Source: Betaproteobacteria bacterium Ga0077532
GTDB lineage: Bacteria; Pseudomonadota; Gammaproteobacteria; Burkholderiales; Ga0077523
Direction of reading: 5' to 3'
NCBI GenBank assembly: GCA_001464895.1
Contig: LNEE01000050.1
Coordinates: 37,036 to 101,035 of the forward strand
DNA length: 64,000 bases
Below, one piece after another: positions 8,104 through 19,057 of the stretch (the stretch's first letter is position 1; every line of letters starts with the position of its first letter). The notes under the pieces are model-generated. The model had not been told where the DNA came from. It saw only the letters and a program-made list of their open reading frames with translations, and did no database searches. Both the position numbers and the translations under genes were made by a program.

Positions 8104-8589
8104 ATGAACGAACGGACAGCCCCCGCGCCGGCCACCGGTGTGGTTCCGCGCGAGGTTGCGCAGTCGATGAGCGGCCTCGACCTTCTCGAGGGCTGGCTCG
8201 CCGGGCGGTTCCCGCCACCGCCGATCCAGGCGGTGTTCGACTTCCGGCTCGTCGAGGTGGCGCACGGCCGGGTGGTCTTCTCCGGCACACCCGACGACCG
8301 CTATTTCAACCCGCTCGGCACGGTGCACGGCGGCTACGCCGCCACCCTCCTCGACTCGTGCATGGGCTGCGCAGTGCACTCGGTGCTCGCACCCGGCCAG
8401 GGCTACACCACCCTCGAGATCAAGGTGAACTACGTGCGCGCCATGACGCCGCAGACCGGACCCGTGTTCGCCGAAGGGCGCGTGCTCCACGCCGGGCGCC
8501 AGGCCGCGACCTCCGAAGGCTTCCTGCGCGATGCCGCCGGGAAGCTCCTCGCGCACGGCACGACCACCTGCATCGTGTTCACGCCGTGA
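8104..8589 (+). CDS. PaaI-family hotdog-fold thioesterase
   Basis: The 161-aa product is a probable acyl-CoA thioesterase. The hotdog-fold signature is NPLGTVHGGYAATLLDS (about residues 68-84), with the usual later strand GYTTLEIKVNYVRAM. The ATG at 8104 has a GGGAG site 5-9 nt upstream. The next gene overlaps by 4 bp (GTGA), so the thioesterase, the acetyltransferase and the ABC ATPase form a short co-translated run. The natural acyl substrate is unknown. Confidence 0.9.
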   Translation: MNERTAPAPATGVVPREVAQSMSGLDLLEGWLAGRFPPPPIQAVFDFRLVEVAHGRVVFSGTPDDRYFNPLGTVHGGYAATLLDSCMGCAVHSVLAPGQGYTTLEIKVNYVRAMTPQTGPVFAEGRVLHAGRQAATSEGFLRDAAGKLLAHGTTTCIVFTP

Positions 8590-9092
8590 CGTCGTCGCCC
8601 AGCCATCGCATCGCCACGCGCGATGATCTCCCGGCGATCGTCGCGATCTACAACGAGACGATCCCGTCGCGCATGGTGACGGCGGACCTCGAACCCGTCA
8701 GCGTGGAATCGCGCATCGCGTGGTTCGAGGCGCACGCGCCCGACCGGCATCCGATGTGGGTCGCCGAGCGGGATGGTGAAGTCGCCGCGTGGCTCAGCTA
8801 CTCGAAGTTCCACCCCCGCGCCGCGTACGACGGCACCGCCGAGATCTCGCTCTACGTCGGCAGCCGGTTCCACCGCGCGGGGCTGGGAGGGCGGCTGCTC
8901 GCCGAGGCGATCGATGCCGCGCCCGGGCTCGGATTCCACACGCTGGTGGGGCTCGTCTTCGGACACAACGCCCCGAGTCTCGCGCTCTTCGAACGCTTCG
9001 GTTTCGTCCGCTGGGGGCACATGCCGCGGGTGGCGATCCTCGACGGCGTCGATCGCGATCTCGTCTTCCTGGGGAGGCGTGTCACCGGGTGA
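8586..9092 (+). CDS. GNAT-family N-acetyltransferase (PAT/YncA-like)
   Basis: A 168-aa acetyltransferase. IYNETIPSRMVTADLEPVS near the N-terminus and SRFHRAGLGGRLLAEAI (acetyl-CoA binding, R/Q-x-x-G-x-G/A region) are typical of the phosphinothricin acetyltransferase/YncA group, which acetylates small amines or methionine derivatives. The start is GTG at 8586, overlapping the upstream stop as GTGA. Its own stop overlaps a possible GTG start of the next gene in the same way. The specific substrate is not deducible. Confidence 0.88.
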   Translation: MTSSPSHRIATRDDLPAIVAIYNETIPSRMVTADLEPVSVESRIAWFEAHAPDRHPMWVAERDGEVAAWLSYSKFHPRAAYDGTAEISLYVGSRFHRAGLGGRLLAEAIDAAPGLGFHTLVGLVFGHNAPSLALFERFGFVRWGHMPRVAILDGVDRDLVFLGRRVTG

Positions 9093-9121
9093 GTGGCGGG
9101 TCGGCGGGCGACACTCCCGGT

Positions 9122-9802
9122 ATGCTGCGTGCCATGCTCTCGCTTCACGATCTCGCCCGCCGGTTTCCCGGCCCGCCGCCCCGCCCGCTCTTCGCAGGCG
9201 TGAACCTCGAACTGGCCAGCGGCGAGTTCGTGGCGATCATCGGAGATTCCGGCGTGGGCAAGAGCACGCTGCTCCACTGCATCGCCGGCCTCGATCGACC
9301 GGATGCCGGTCGCGTCGTGTTCGATGGCGTCGACCTCATGACGCTCGACGACGACGGGGCGACGATCCTGCGCCGGCAGAAGCTCGGGTTCGTCTTCCAG
9401 GCTTTCCACATCCTGCCGTGGCTGGACCTCGCCGCGAACGTGGCGCTACCGCTGGGCCTGCTCGGCCACGGTGCCGCGGAGAGCCGCCGCGAGGCGACGG
9501 CGATGCTCGATGCAGTCGGTCTGCGCGACCGTGCGGCGAGCCATCCGCGGGAACTCTCTGGCGGCGAACTCCAGCGCGTGGCCATCGCACGGGCGCTGGT
9601 GCATTCGCCGAAGCTTCTGCTGGCCGACGAGCCCACCGGCAACCTCGACCCCGACAATGCCGTGCGCGTGCTCGATCTGCTCGCCGCGCAGGTCCGGCAG
9701 CGCGGCGCGGCATGCATCCTCGTCACGCACTCGCGACGCGCCGCAGCCGTGGCGGATCGCGTCCTGCGCCTGACCGCCGACGGTCTCGTCCCCGCCGGCT
9801 GA
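9122..9802 (+). CDS. ABC transporter ATP-binding protein (LolD/MacB type)
   Basis: The ATPase has Walker A GDSGVGKSTL, a Q-loop (FVFQAFHILPW), the signature LSGGELQRVAIARAL and Walker B LLLADEPTGNLD; the DEPTGNLD form marks the LolD/FtsE/MacB group that works with FtsX-like permeases. I use ATG at 9122 (226 aa). GTG at 9089 overlapping the GNAT stop, and ATG at 9134, are alternatives. No permease is adjacent: the FtsX-like permease at 12629-15142 is the likely partner, separated only by glgP on the opposite strand. Likely role: lipoprotein or hydrophobic-substrate handling at the inner membrane. Confidence 0.9.
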   Translation: MLRAMLSLHDLARRFPGPPPRPLFAGVNLELASGEFVAIIGDSGVGKSTLLHCIAGLDRPDAGRVVFDGVDLMTLDDDGATILRRQKLGFVFQAFHILPWLDLAANVALPLGLLGHGAAESRREATAMLDAVGLRDRAASHPRELSGGELQRVAIARALVHSPKLLLADEPTGNLDPDNAVRVLDLLAAQVRQRGAACILVTHSRRAAAVADRVLRLTADGLVPAG

Positions 9803-9807
9803 CCGCG

Positions 9808-12336
<2,529 letters not shown>

Positions 12337-12500
12337 GGTCGCGTCTCCCTGGTGAGCGGTTCGGGCACTCCGGGTCGTGTCGCAAGATGCGTGCGGTGTG
12401 TCGCGGTGAATCTCCGGGGCGCGTTCCGCCACAGGCAGCAGCGCCGGTCCGTCGTCGGTGCGAAGATCGATGCACCAACTCGGGTCCGGACCGTCCGGAC

Positions 12501-12587
12501 GTGCGTCGCGAATGTGCGTCGCGAATGTGCGTTCCGACGGTGCGTCCCGACGGTGCGTTCCGACGGTGCGTCCCGACTGTGCGCCGA
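12501..12587. repeat. 13-bp tandem repeat, six copies plus a remnant
   Basis: Units of 13 bp begin at 12501, 12514, 12527, 12540, 12553 and 12566, with a remnant at 12579. The first two read GTGCGTCGCGAAT and the next three are GTGCGTTCCGACG or GTGCGTCCCGACG. The array sits in the 292-bp gap between the divergent glgP and permease genes, ending about 40 bp before the permease start. Confidence 0.85.
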
Positions 12588-12628
12588 CGAGGGTGTGCCG
12601 TGGCCGCACGGTGCAGTACCCTCGGGGC

Positions 12629-15142
12629 ATGCCGTCCTTGTCGTTCGCCGCCATGCCCCTCTGGCTTGCGCTGTTGCGCGGGCCGCTCCTCCAGCACCCC
12701 GCCCGTTTCGCGCTTTCGGTGCTGGCCATCGCGCTCGGGGTCGCGCTGGGTCTTGCGGTGCGTGTGATCAACGCGTCGGCCGTCGACGAGTTCGCCGCCG
12801 CCTCCCGCGCACTCTCGGGCGAGGCGGATCTCGTGGTGCGCGGCGCCCGCGAAGGCTTCGACGAGGCGCTCTATCCGGTGCTCGCGCGCACGCCGGGCGT
12901 CCAGCTAGCGAGTCCGGTGATCGAGGTCGACGCGCCGCTCGCCGATTCCCGCGAGGTCCTGCACGTCATGGGGATCGACCTCTTCCGCGCGCTTGCGCTC
13001 CAGCCGGGCCTGGTGGGCGAAGGCACCGACCGTCTCGATCTGCTGCGCCCCGATACCGTCTTTCTTTCGCCGATGGCCGCCGCGTCCCTCGGACTCTCCG
13101 TCGGGGGGACGCTCCGCGTGCAGGCGGGCGTCGCCGTGCGCGAACTGCGCGTCGTCGGCAGTGCCGGCGGGGAGGCCGCGCGCGGTCGCTGGGCGATCAT
13201 GGACATCGCTGCGGCGCAGACGCTCTTCGGTCGCGAAGGTCTCGTCTCCCGCGTGGATCTCCGGCTGGATCCGGAGGTGGACGTGGCCACCGTGCTTGCC
13301 GGACTCTCCCTGCCCCCGGGCGTGGTGGCTGAGCGGCCCGACGCGGGCGCGCAGACGACCGCGAGGATGACGCGGGCGTATCGCGTGAACCTGGAAGTGC
13401 TCGCGCTGGTGGCCCTTTTCACCGGCGGGCTCCTCGTGCTCACGACGCAGGCGCTCGCCGTCGCCCAACGGCGCGCGCAGATTGCGCTGCTGCGGGTCAT
13501 CGGCTTCACGCGTCGCCAGGTCGTGCTGCTGCTCGCGTCGGAAGGGTTGGTCGTGGGCGTGCTCGGTGCACTGGCGGGGACGCTGATCGGCCTCGTCGCG
13601 GCCCGCCTCATCCTCGGCGCCTTCGGCGGCGACCTCGGTGCCGGCTTCTACGACGCGGCCTCGGCACCGCTGCGCGTGGACGGCGGCGCCATCGCGCTCT
13701 TCGCCCTGCTGGGTGTCGGCGCGGCGCTCGCCGGCAGTCTCGCACCCGCGTTCGAGGTGGCGCGCGCAGCCCCGGCGCAGGCGCTGAAGAGCGGCGACGA
13801 CCAGCGGGCATTCTCGGCGCTGCGTCCCGCGTGGCCGGGGCTGCTCGCGATCGGGCTCGGCGTCGCGATGACGCGCCTGCCACCGGTCGGCGGCCTGCCG
13901 GTCTTCGGGTATCTCGCGATCGTGGCGCTTTTGGGCGGCACCCTCGCGTTGCTGCCGAGGATCGCGCGGCTCGTCGCGATGCGTCTGCCCGTGACCGCCA
14001 CCGATGCGGCGTCGCTCGCCGTCGCCCGGCTCCGCGCGTATCCGACCCAGGCCGCGCTCAGCGTCGCGGCGGTCGTGGCGGCGGTGAGTCTCGTGACCGC
14101 GATGGCGATCATGGTCGCGAGCTTCCGTCATTCGCTGGACGAATGGCTCGGTGCGATGCTGCCGGCCGATCTGTACCTTCGCGCGGCGACCGATGGCGAC
14201 GCCGCCTTCCTCTCACCCGAGCTCCAGCAGGCGATCCGTGCGACGCCCGGCCTTGAGCGCGTCGAGTTCCTGCGCTGGCAGCAGGTGCTGACGGATCCGG
14301 CCCTGCCGCGCACGACCGTGCTCGCGCGGGACGGTGTCGCGGGCGATGCTGCGTTGCGACTTCCGCTCGTCTCGGGGCCGGTGGCCGGGCCGACGGATCT
14401 CCCGCAGGCGTGGCTGTCCGAGCCTGCATCGACGCTGCTCAACCTCGTGCCCGGGGATCGCCTGACGCTGCCGCTCGACGGGCGCGAACACGTGTTCCAC
14501 GTCGCCGGGATCTGGCGCGACTACGCGCGGCAGAACGGCGCGGTACTCGTCGATCGCGACGTGTATCGCCGCCTCACCGGAGATGCGACCGCGAACGATG
14601 CGGGGCTCTGGATGGCTCCGGGCGTCGGCGCGGGCGAGATCATCGAGACGATCCGCAGGCTCCCGGGCGTGGATCGCATGGTCTTCGCGACACCGCTCGA
14701 CATCCGCGCGCTGTCGCTGTCGATCTTCGACCGGACGTTCGCCGTGACCTACGCGCTGGAGGCGGCCGCCGTCGTGATCGGACTCCTGGGTCTTTCGAGC
14801 GCGATCGGCGGGCAGGTGATCTCACGGCGCCGCGAGTTCGGCATGCTGCGGCACCTCGGCGTGACGCGCCGGCAGATCGCGACGATGCTCGCGGCCGAGG
14901 GGCTCACCGCGACGGCGGCGGGATTGCTGGTGGGCTACGGGCTCGGCTTCGCGATCGGTCTCGTGCTGATCCACGTGGTGAACCGGCAGTCGTTCCACTG
15001 GGGGATGGAACTGCAGATGCCGTGGAGCACGCTGGCAATCTTCGGGATCGCGATGCTCGCGTCCGCGGCGATCACGTCCGTGGTGAGCGGACGACGGGCA
15101 CTCGCGACGGACGCGGTGCGGGCGGTGCGGGAGGATTGGTGA
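12629..15142 (+). CDS. FtsX-like ABC transporter permease, two-domain
   Basis: An 837-aa inner-membrane protein of the YbbP/LolC-type permease group. It has an N-terminal helix (about residues 17-40), a periplasmic MacB-like domain, three helices in the first FtsX domain (about 250-370; RAQIALLRVIGFTRRQVVLLLASEG), two middle helices, a second periplasmic domain and a final FtsX domain (about 700-830; RRREFGMLRHLGVTRRQI). The duplicated FtsX domain means it probably works as a single large permease. I chose ATG 12629; ATG 12652 is not in frame and longer starts run into the repeat array. The likely ATPase is at 9122-9802. Confidence 0.88.
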   Translation: MPSLSFAAMPLWLALLRGPLLQHPARFALSVLAIALGVALGLAVRVINASAVDEFAAASRALSGEADLVVRGAREGFDEALYPVLARTPGVQLASPVIEVDAPLADSREVLHVMGIDLFRALALQPGLVGEGTDRLDLLRPDTVFLSPMAAASLGLSVGGTLRVQAGVAVRELRVVGSAGGEAARGRWAIMDIAAAQTLFGREGLVSRVDLRLDPEVDVATVLAGLSLPPGVVAERPDAGAQTTARMTRAYRVNLEVLALVALFTGGLLVLTTQALAVAQRRAQIALLRVIGFTRRQVVLLLASEGLVVGVLGALAGTLIGLVAARLILGAFGGDLGAGFYDAASAPLRVDGGAIALFALLGVGAALAGSLAPAFEVARAAPAQALKSGDDQRAFSALRPAWPGLLAIGLGVAMTRLPPVGGLPVFGYLAIVALLGGTLALLPRIARLVAMRLPVTATDAASLAVARLRAYPTQAALSVAAVVAAVSLVTAMAIMVASFRHSLDEWLGAMLPADLYLRAATDGDAAFLSPELQQAIRATPGLERVEFLRWQQVLTDPALPRTTVLARDGVAGDAALRLPLVSGPVAGPTDLPQAWLSEPASTLLNLVPGDRLTLPLDGREHVFHVAGIWRDYARQNGAVLVDRDVYRRLTGDATANDAGLWMAPGVGAGEIIETIRRLPGVDRMVFATPLDIRALSLSIFDRTFAVTYALEAAAVVIGLLGLSSAIGGQVISRRREFGMLRHLGVTRRQIATMLAAEGLTATAAGLLVGYGLGFAIGLVLIHVVNRQSFHWGMELQMPWSTLAIFGIAMLASAAITSVVSGRRALATDAVRAVREDW

Positions 15143-15158
15143 GGGGGCGGTTGGTGGA

Positions 15159-15242
15159 GTGGGTCGGGCTTCAGCCAGACGCGCTCGTTGCACGCCGACT
15201 CGGATTCCAATGACCACCGCGTCGGGCTGGAGCCCGACCCAC
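15159..15242. repeat. REP-type inverted-repeat element, copy A
   Basis: Outer arms GTGGGTCGGGCTTCAGCC (from 15159) and GGGCTGGAGCCCGACCCAC (to 15242) are inverted relative to each other, and each arm folds into its own small hairpin. The spacer contains TCCAATGACCACCGCG, which resembles TCCATTGACACCGCGA in copy B at 18959. This is the layout of paired REP (BIME-like) elements. It lies 17 bp after the permease stop and may also act as a transcription terminator. Confidence 0.75.
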
Positions 15243-15430
15243 GAGGGTGATCTAGTCGCCGAGGTCAGTCCTGAACAAACGGGTCGAAACCCGTCGTGTT
15301 TGGCATTGCGTCCTCAACTCTATAAAGTCAGTCAGCGTGAGCTTTAGGCCCTCCCGCAGTGGGCCACCCGGGTCGCTGCCGACGTCAATCGGCGCCATCA
15401 GAAGAAAGTACAAAAGGCGAGGGAGATCCC

Positions 15431-18367
15431 ATGAAGCGCGGTGGCGTGGTACCCGCAAAGCTTTCTGCTCCCCGGCTCTACGACTGCGTGAAGCGACCAC
15501 GGCTGTTCGATTGCCTCGATCGCCTGAACCAGCATCCCGCGGTCTGGATCTCCGGTCCGCCGGGTGGCGGCAAGACCACCCTCGTCGCGAGCTGGTTGCA
15601 CGAGTGGAAGCGCCGCGCGGTCTGGTATCACGTCGACGCTGGCGACGCGGACATCTCGAGCTTCTTCGCGTACCTGGGCGACGCAGTGCGTCACCGCTTT
15701 CCGCGGCGGGCGCCGCTGCCCTACCTCGGTCTCGAACACCTCTCTGACGTCGACACGTTCGCGCGGCGTTTCTTCCGCGAGTTCTTCCAGAGAGTCGGCC
15801 CGAAGACGGTCGTCGTGCTCGACAACTGGTTGGGCAGCGAGACGGGGCCGGCCCTGCAGCGCGTACTGAAGATCATGATCGACGAGGTACCCGATGAGTC
15901 CGGGCTCCTGGTTTGCAGCCGCGATCTTCCTCACGCGGATTCGGCGCCGCACGTCGCAAGCCAGAAGCTGGTCACGCTGGCGTGGGGAGATCTGCGCTTC
16001 ACGCAGGAAGAAACCGCGGCAGCTCTCGACGTCGCAGATGCGGGGATGGCAAAGGCACTGCACCGCCGTTCGGACGGCTGGGCAGCCGGCATCATCCTGA
16101 TGCGCGAGCACCTTCACCGCGACGGCGTGGTGCCGGAAGCCTTCTCCGCCGTCGACACCCAGAGCGTCTTCGATTACTTCGCCGCGGAGGTTCTCGCGTC
16201 GATGACGCAGGCTGACCAGGACCATCTGCTGCGCGTTGCCATCCTCCCAGTGATTGTTCCCACGCTCGCGGGAGAACTGGCACCCCAGGGGAGTCCGGTC
16301 CCGCTGCTAGAACGGCTCCATCGGGGCAACCTGTTCGTCCACAAGTACGCGGTCCCGCACACGGCGTACACGTTGCACTCGCTGTTCCGCGAGTTCCTGC
16401 TGCAGCGGGCGCTCACCACCTTCTCCGGAGGCGAGTTGCAGCAGCTGAGGCGCCAGGCTGCGGATCTCTTCGAGCGTGACGGACAGCTCGAATTCGCCTT
16501 CGAGTTGAATGTGGCGGCGGGTGAGAGCGAGCGGGCCCGCACGAACCTTTTGTCACTGGCGCCCCAGCTCTACCAGACCGGCCGCTGGCGGACGCTCGTC
16601 GATGGTGTCGCGATGCTGCCGCCGAACGCGACGCACGGTATGCCCTGGCTCGGGTACTGGCTCGGCGTCTCTCAGTTCCAGTTCGACCAGACCCAGTCAC
16701 GCGAGACACTGGCCGCCGCCTACGACGCGTTCGCCCTTGCCGGGGACGTTCTCGGACAGACACTCACGGCCGCCGCCATCCTCGGTGGCTTCTATCTCGA
16801 GTATGTCGATTGGACACCGGCAGACATCTGGGTCGAGCGCCTGGCGCGACTGGTGGAGGGTGGTGTCGCGCTGCCGGATGCGGCCTCGGAAATGTCGGTC
16901 TATTCGGCGCTGCTCTATGGGTTTGCGATCCGCCGACCGGACCACCCGATGCTGGATGGTGCGGTCCAGAGGGTCGTCGAGTTGCTTCGCGAACCTGCTG
17001 ACGTCAATGCCAGGATGCAGGCGGCGCTCGCCGTCACGGGGCCGGTGGCGTGCATGCTCGGGGCCTTCGAACTGTTTCACTCGGTGAAGGCGCAGCTGTC
17101 CCCCGTGCTGGCGGACAAGGGGCTGAGCGAACTCTATCGGGCCGCATGGCACATGACCTGTGGTGCGAAGCTGTCGCTGGACTGCAGCGCGGACGAGGCG
17201 TACACGGAACTGGAGGTGGGAATCCGCCTCGCCAGGAGCTACGGCCTACGGCAGATCGAGTGCCTGAGCCACCATTTCGAGGGACTGCACGCGGCGTGCT
17301 TCTTCCATGCGGAACGCGCGGCTCGCGCGTTTTCTTTGGCGCGCGATTGCGTCGACCTCGGCAACCCGCTGCAGGTCGCTTGCATGCGATGGGGGGAGTG
17401 TGCCGAGGCGTCCGTCGCGGGCGACGCACCCAGGGCGCTCGACCGTGCCCGGGCAGCCAAGGAGACAGGCGACCGCATCGGCTCCTACGCCCACGAGATC
17501 ATCGGGTCCTTGTTCGTGGCCACGGCCATGGTGCGCTCCGGGCTCCATGACGATGCCCGGGCGCTCGTTGCCGAGACGCTCGCTTTCGGCATCCGGCATC
17601 GGGTGGAGACTTGGGATCCCGCGCTACGCCTGGTCCAGGCGTGGTCGCATTGGCGGCTCGGAGAGCGGGAAGCCGCGCTGGAACATCTCGCAACCGCCCT
17701 GCGTACCGGTGTAGACGGCCGCTGCAACTACGCGCGGTGGGCATTCGATGCCACCCGCGACATGCTGGAGGTGGCGATCCGCGAAGGGGTCGAGACCGGC
17801 GAGGCGTGCAGGCTCGTGCGCCGCTTCCGGTACTTGCCGCGAGACGCTTCGCTGGCGGATTGGCCCTGGGCGATCCGCGTTTTCACCCTGGGTCGGTTCC
17901 ACGTCGAAGTGAACGGCGAGCCGCTCCGCTTCTCCCGGAAGATGCCCCGCAAGCCACTGGCCTTGCTGCAGTGCGTGATTTCCCACGGTGGTATCAGCGT
18001 TCCCGTCACCGTCGTCATGGACGATCTGTGGCCCGACGCGGACGGCGACGAGGCGCATCGACGGCTTGCCCTCACGCTGCACCGCTTGCGCGGCCTCTTG
18101 GGGCATGCCGAGGCCATTACCCTGGCGGGCGGCAAGCTCGGCCTGGACCGTTCACTTGTATGGGTCGATGTGCTCGCCTTGGTCGAAAGCAGGGGCGCTG
18201 CCGATGGTGTGGGTGAAGATGGGTCCGCGAGAGCCATGGCAGCCGAGCAGTTTCTTGTGACGGAGACCCAGGAGCCGTGGATGTCCGCCATGCGGCGGCG
18301 GCTCCTGAAGGCACCAGCACCCCGCGCGGCGTATGCAGCTGCCACCGTCCGAATCGGAAATCGATAA
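15431..18367 (+). CDS. MalT/AfsR-like ATPase transcriptional regulator
   Basis: A 978-aa soluble protein. Walker A (SGPPGGGKTTL, about residues 40-50) opens a STAND-type NTPase domain resembling MalT: VVVLDNW is a plausible Walker B and RRSDGWAAGIILM a typical sensor helix. A long helical, TPR-like region follows to about 800. The C-terminus (about 817-915) is a winged helix of the OmpR/SARP form (VFTLGRFHVEVNGEPLRFSR, then HRRLALTLHRLRGLL), not the LuxR HTH of true MalT. ATG 15431 follows GAGGGAG. A -10-like TATAAA at 15321 with TTGGCA 15 bp upstream is a weak promoter candidate. The gene immediately downstream encodes a secreted protein that may be its target. Ligand unknown. Confidence 0.85.
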   Translation: MKRGGVVPAKLSAPRLYDCVKRPRLFDCLDRLNQHPAVWISGPPGGGKTTLVASWLHEWKRRAVWYHVDAGDADISSFFAYLGDAVRHRFPRRAPLPYLGLEHLSDVDTFARRFFREFFQRVGPKTVVVLDNWLGSETGPALQRVLKIMIDEVPDESGLLVCSRDLPHADSAPHVASQKLVTLAWGDLRFTQEETAAALDVADAGMAKALHRRSDGWAAGIILMREHLHRDGVVPEAFSAVDTQSVFDYFAAEVLASMTQADQDHLLRVAILPVIVPTLAGELAPQGSPVPLLERLHRGNLFVHKYAVPHTAYTLHSLFREFLLQRALTTFSGGELQQLRRQAADLFERDGQLEFAFELNVAAGESERARTNLLSLAPQLYQTGRWRTLVDGVAMLPPNATHGMPWLGYWLGVSQFQFDQTQSRETLAAAYDAFALAGDVLGQTLTAAAILGGFYLEYVDWTPADIWVERLARLVEGGVALPDAASEMSVYSALLYGFAIRRPDHPMLDGAVQRVVELLREPADVNARMQAALAVTGPVACMLGAFELFHSVKAQLSPVLADKGLSELYRAAWHMTCGAKLSLDCSADEAYTELEVGIRLARSYGLRQIECLSHHFEGLHAACFFHAERAARAFSLARDCVDLGNPLQVACMRWGECAEASVAGDAPRALDRARAAKETGDRIGSYAHEIIGSLFVATAMVRSGLHDDARALVAETLAFGIRHRVETWDPALRLVQAWSHWRLGEREAALEHLATALRTGVDGRCNYARWAFDATRDMLEVAIREGVETGEACRLVRRFRYLPRDASLADWPWAIRVFTLGRFHVEVNGEPLRFSRKMPRKPLALLQCVISHGGISVPVTVVMDDLWPDADGDEAHRRLALTLHRLRGLLGHAEAITLAGGKLGLDRSLVWVDVLALVESRGAADGVGEDGSARAMAAEQFLVTETQEPWMSAMRRRLLKAPAPRAAYAAATVRIGNR

Positions 18368-18442
18368 GAAACCTCACGCTCCCCAGACTGGTCGCAGGTC
18401 CGGTCATCCGGCCGTGGCCAACCTCACAATCGGGAGACGAAC

Positions 18443-18940
18443 ATGATGGCGCATGGACACTCGAAGGCGGTGGCGGTACTCGCGGCGTGCCTCGGCATCG
18501 CAGGCGCAGCGCAGGCACAGGACACGAAGCCTGTCGGCGAGTTCGGCTGGTTCGGCGTGGGCAAGGCGCACGAAGTGGAGAAGGGCCACTACTACTGGGT
18601 CGGCGAGTTCTCGGGCACGTTCTTCAACGACAAGGGCGAAGGCAGCCTGTTCCACAAGGCGGGCGTGAAGTGCCCGGCCAACTTCGATCTGGACCTCAAC
18701 GCTCGCAAGCACACGGCAGGCGGCTACTGCACGGTGGCGGATGCCGATGGTGACCAGGCCTACATGAGCTGGCTCATCAAGGGCGATGGTCGCAGCGGCG
18801 CCGGGTCCTTCACCTACACGGGAGGGACTGGCAAGTACAAGGGCATCAAGGGCATCAAGGGCACCAACAACTTCACCACGCTGATCCAGGTGAACTGGCC
18901 CGATGGCACGACGTCCGGCTTCGCAAGCTGGAACAAGTAG
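18443..18940 (+). CDS. Small secreted protein of unknown function
   Basis: A 165-aa product with a clear signal peptide (AVLAACLGIAGAAQAQ, cleavage near AQA-QD, about residue 25). The mature part is rich in Gly, aromatic residues and alternating beta patterns, has two cysteines (KCPANF and GYCTVAD) that could pair, and the motif GSFTYTGGTGKYKGIKG, reminiscent of allene-oxide-cyclase/dirigent-like barrels; that resemblance is only by eye. GGAG lies 6-9 nt before tandem ATG codons at 18443 and 18446. It lies 75 nt after the regulator gene in the same direction, and both are bracketed by REP elements. Confidence 0.75.
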   Translation: MMAHGHSKAVAVLAACLGIAGAAQAQDTKPVGEFGWFGVGKAHEVEKGHYYWVGEFSGTFFNDKGEGSLFHKAGVKCPANFDLDLNARKHTAGGYCTVADADGDQAYMSWLIKGDGRSGAGSFTYTGGTGKYKGIKGIKGTNNFTTLIQVNWPDGTTSGFASWNK

Positions 18941-18958
18941 TCGGGAGCAGGGGTTAGT

Positions 18959-19045
18959 GTGGGTCGGACTTTCGCCCGACGCTGCACCTCCATTGACACC
19001 GCGACGGATCCTGGAGCCCGGGCGTCGGGCGGAAGCCCGACCCAC
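18959..19045. repeat. REP-type inverted-repeat element, copy B
   Basis: Arms GTGGGTCGGACTTTCGCCCG (from 18959) and CGGGCGGAAGCCCGACCCAC (to 19045) are inverted and each can fold alone. The layout, arm sequence and spacer core match copy A at 15159-15242. Flanking GGTTAG and CTAACC extend the symmetry. It sits between the convergent secreted-protein gene and valS, where it may terminate both transcripts. Confidence 0.78.
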
Positions 19046-19057
19046 GCGACGACCAAC

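Noticed and set aside
5796..8288. An 830-codon minus-strand frame opposite the RND pump
   Set aside because: It is a mirror of the pump's codon pattern, extends across the terminator and has no domain features.
12501..12587. 13-bp repeats as a CRISPR array
   Set aside because: Units are contiguous without spacers and far too short.
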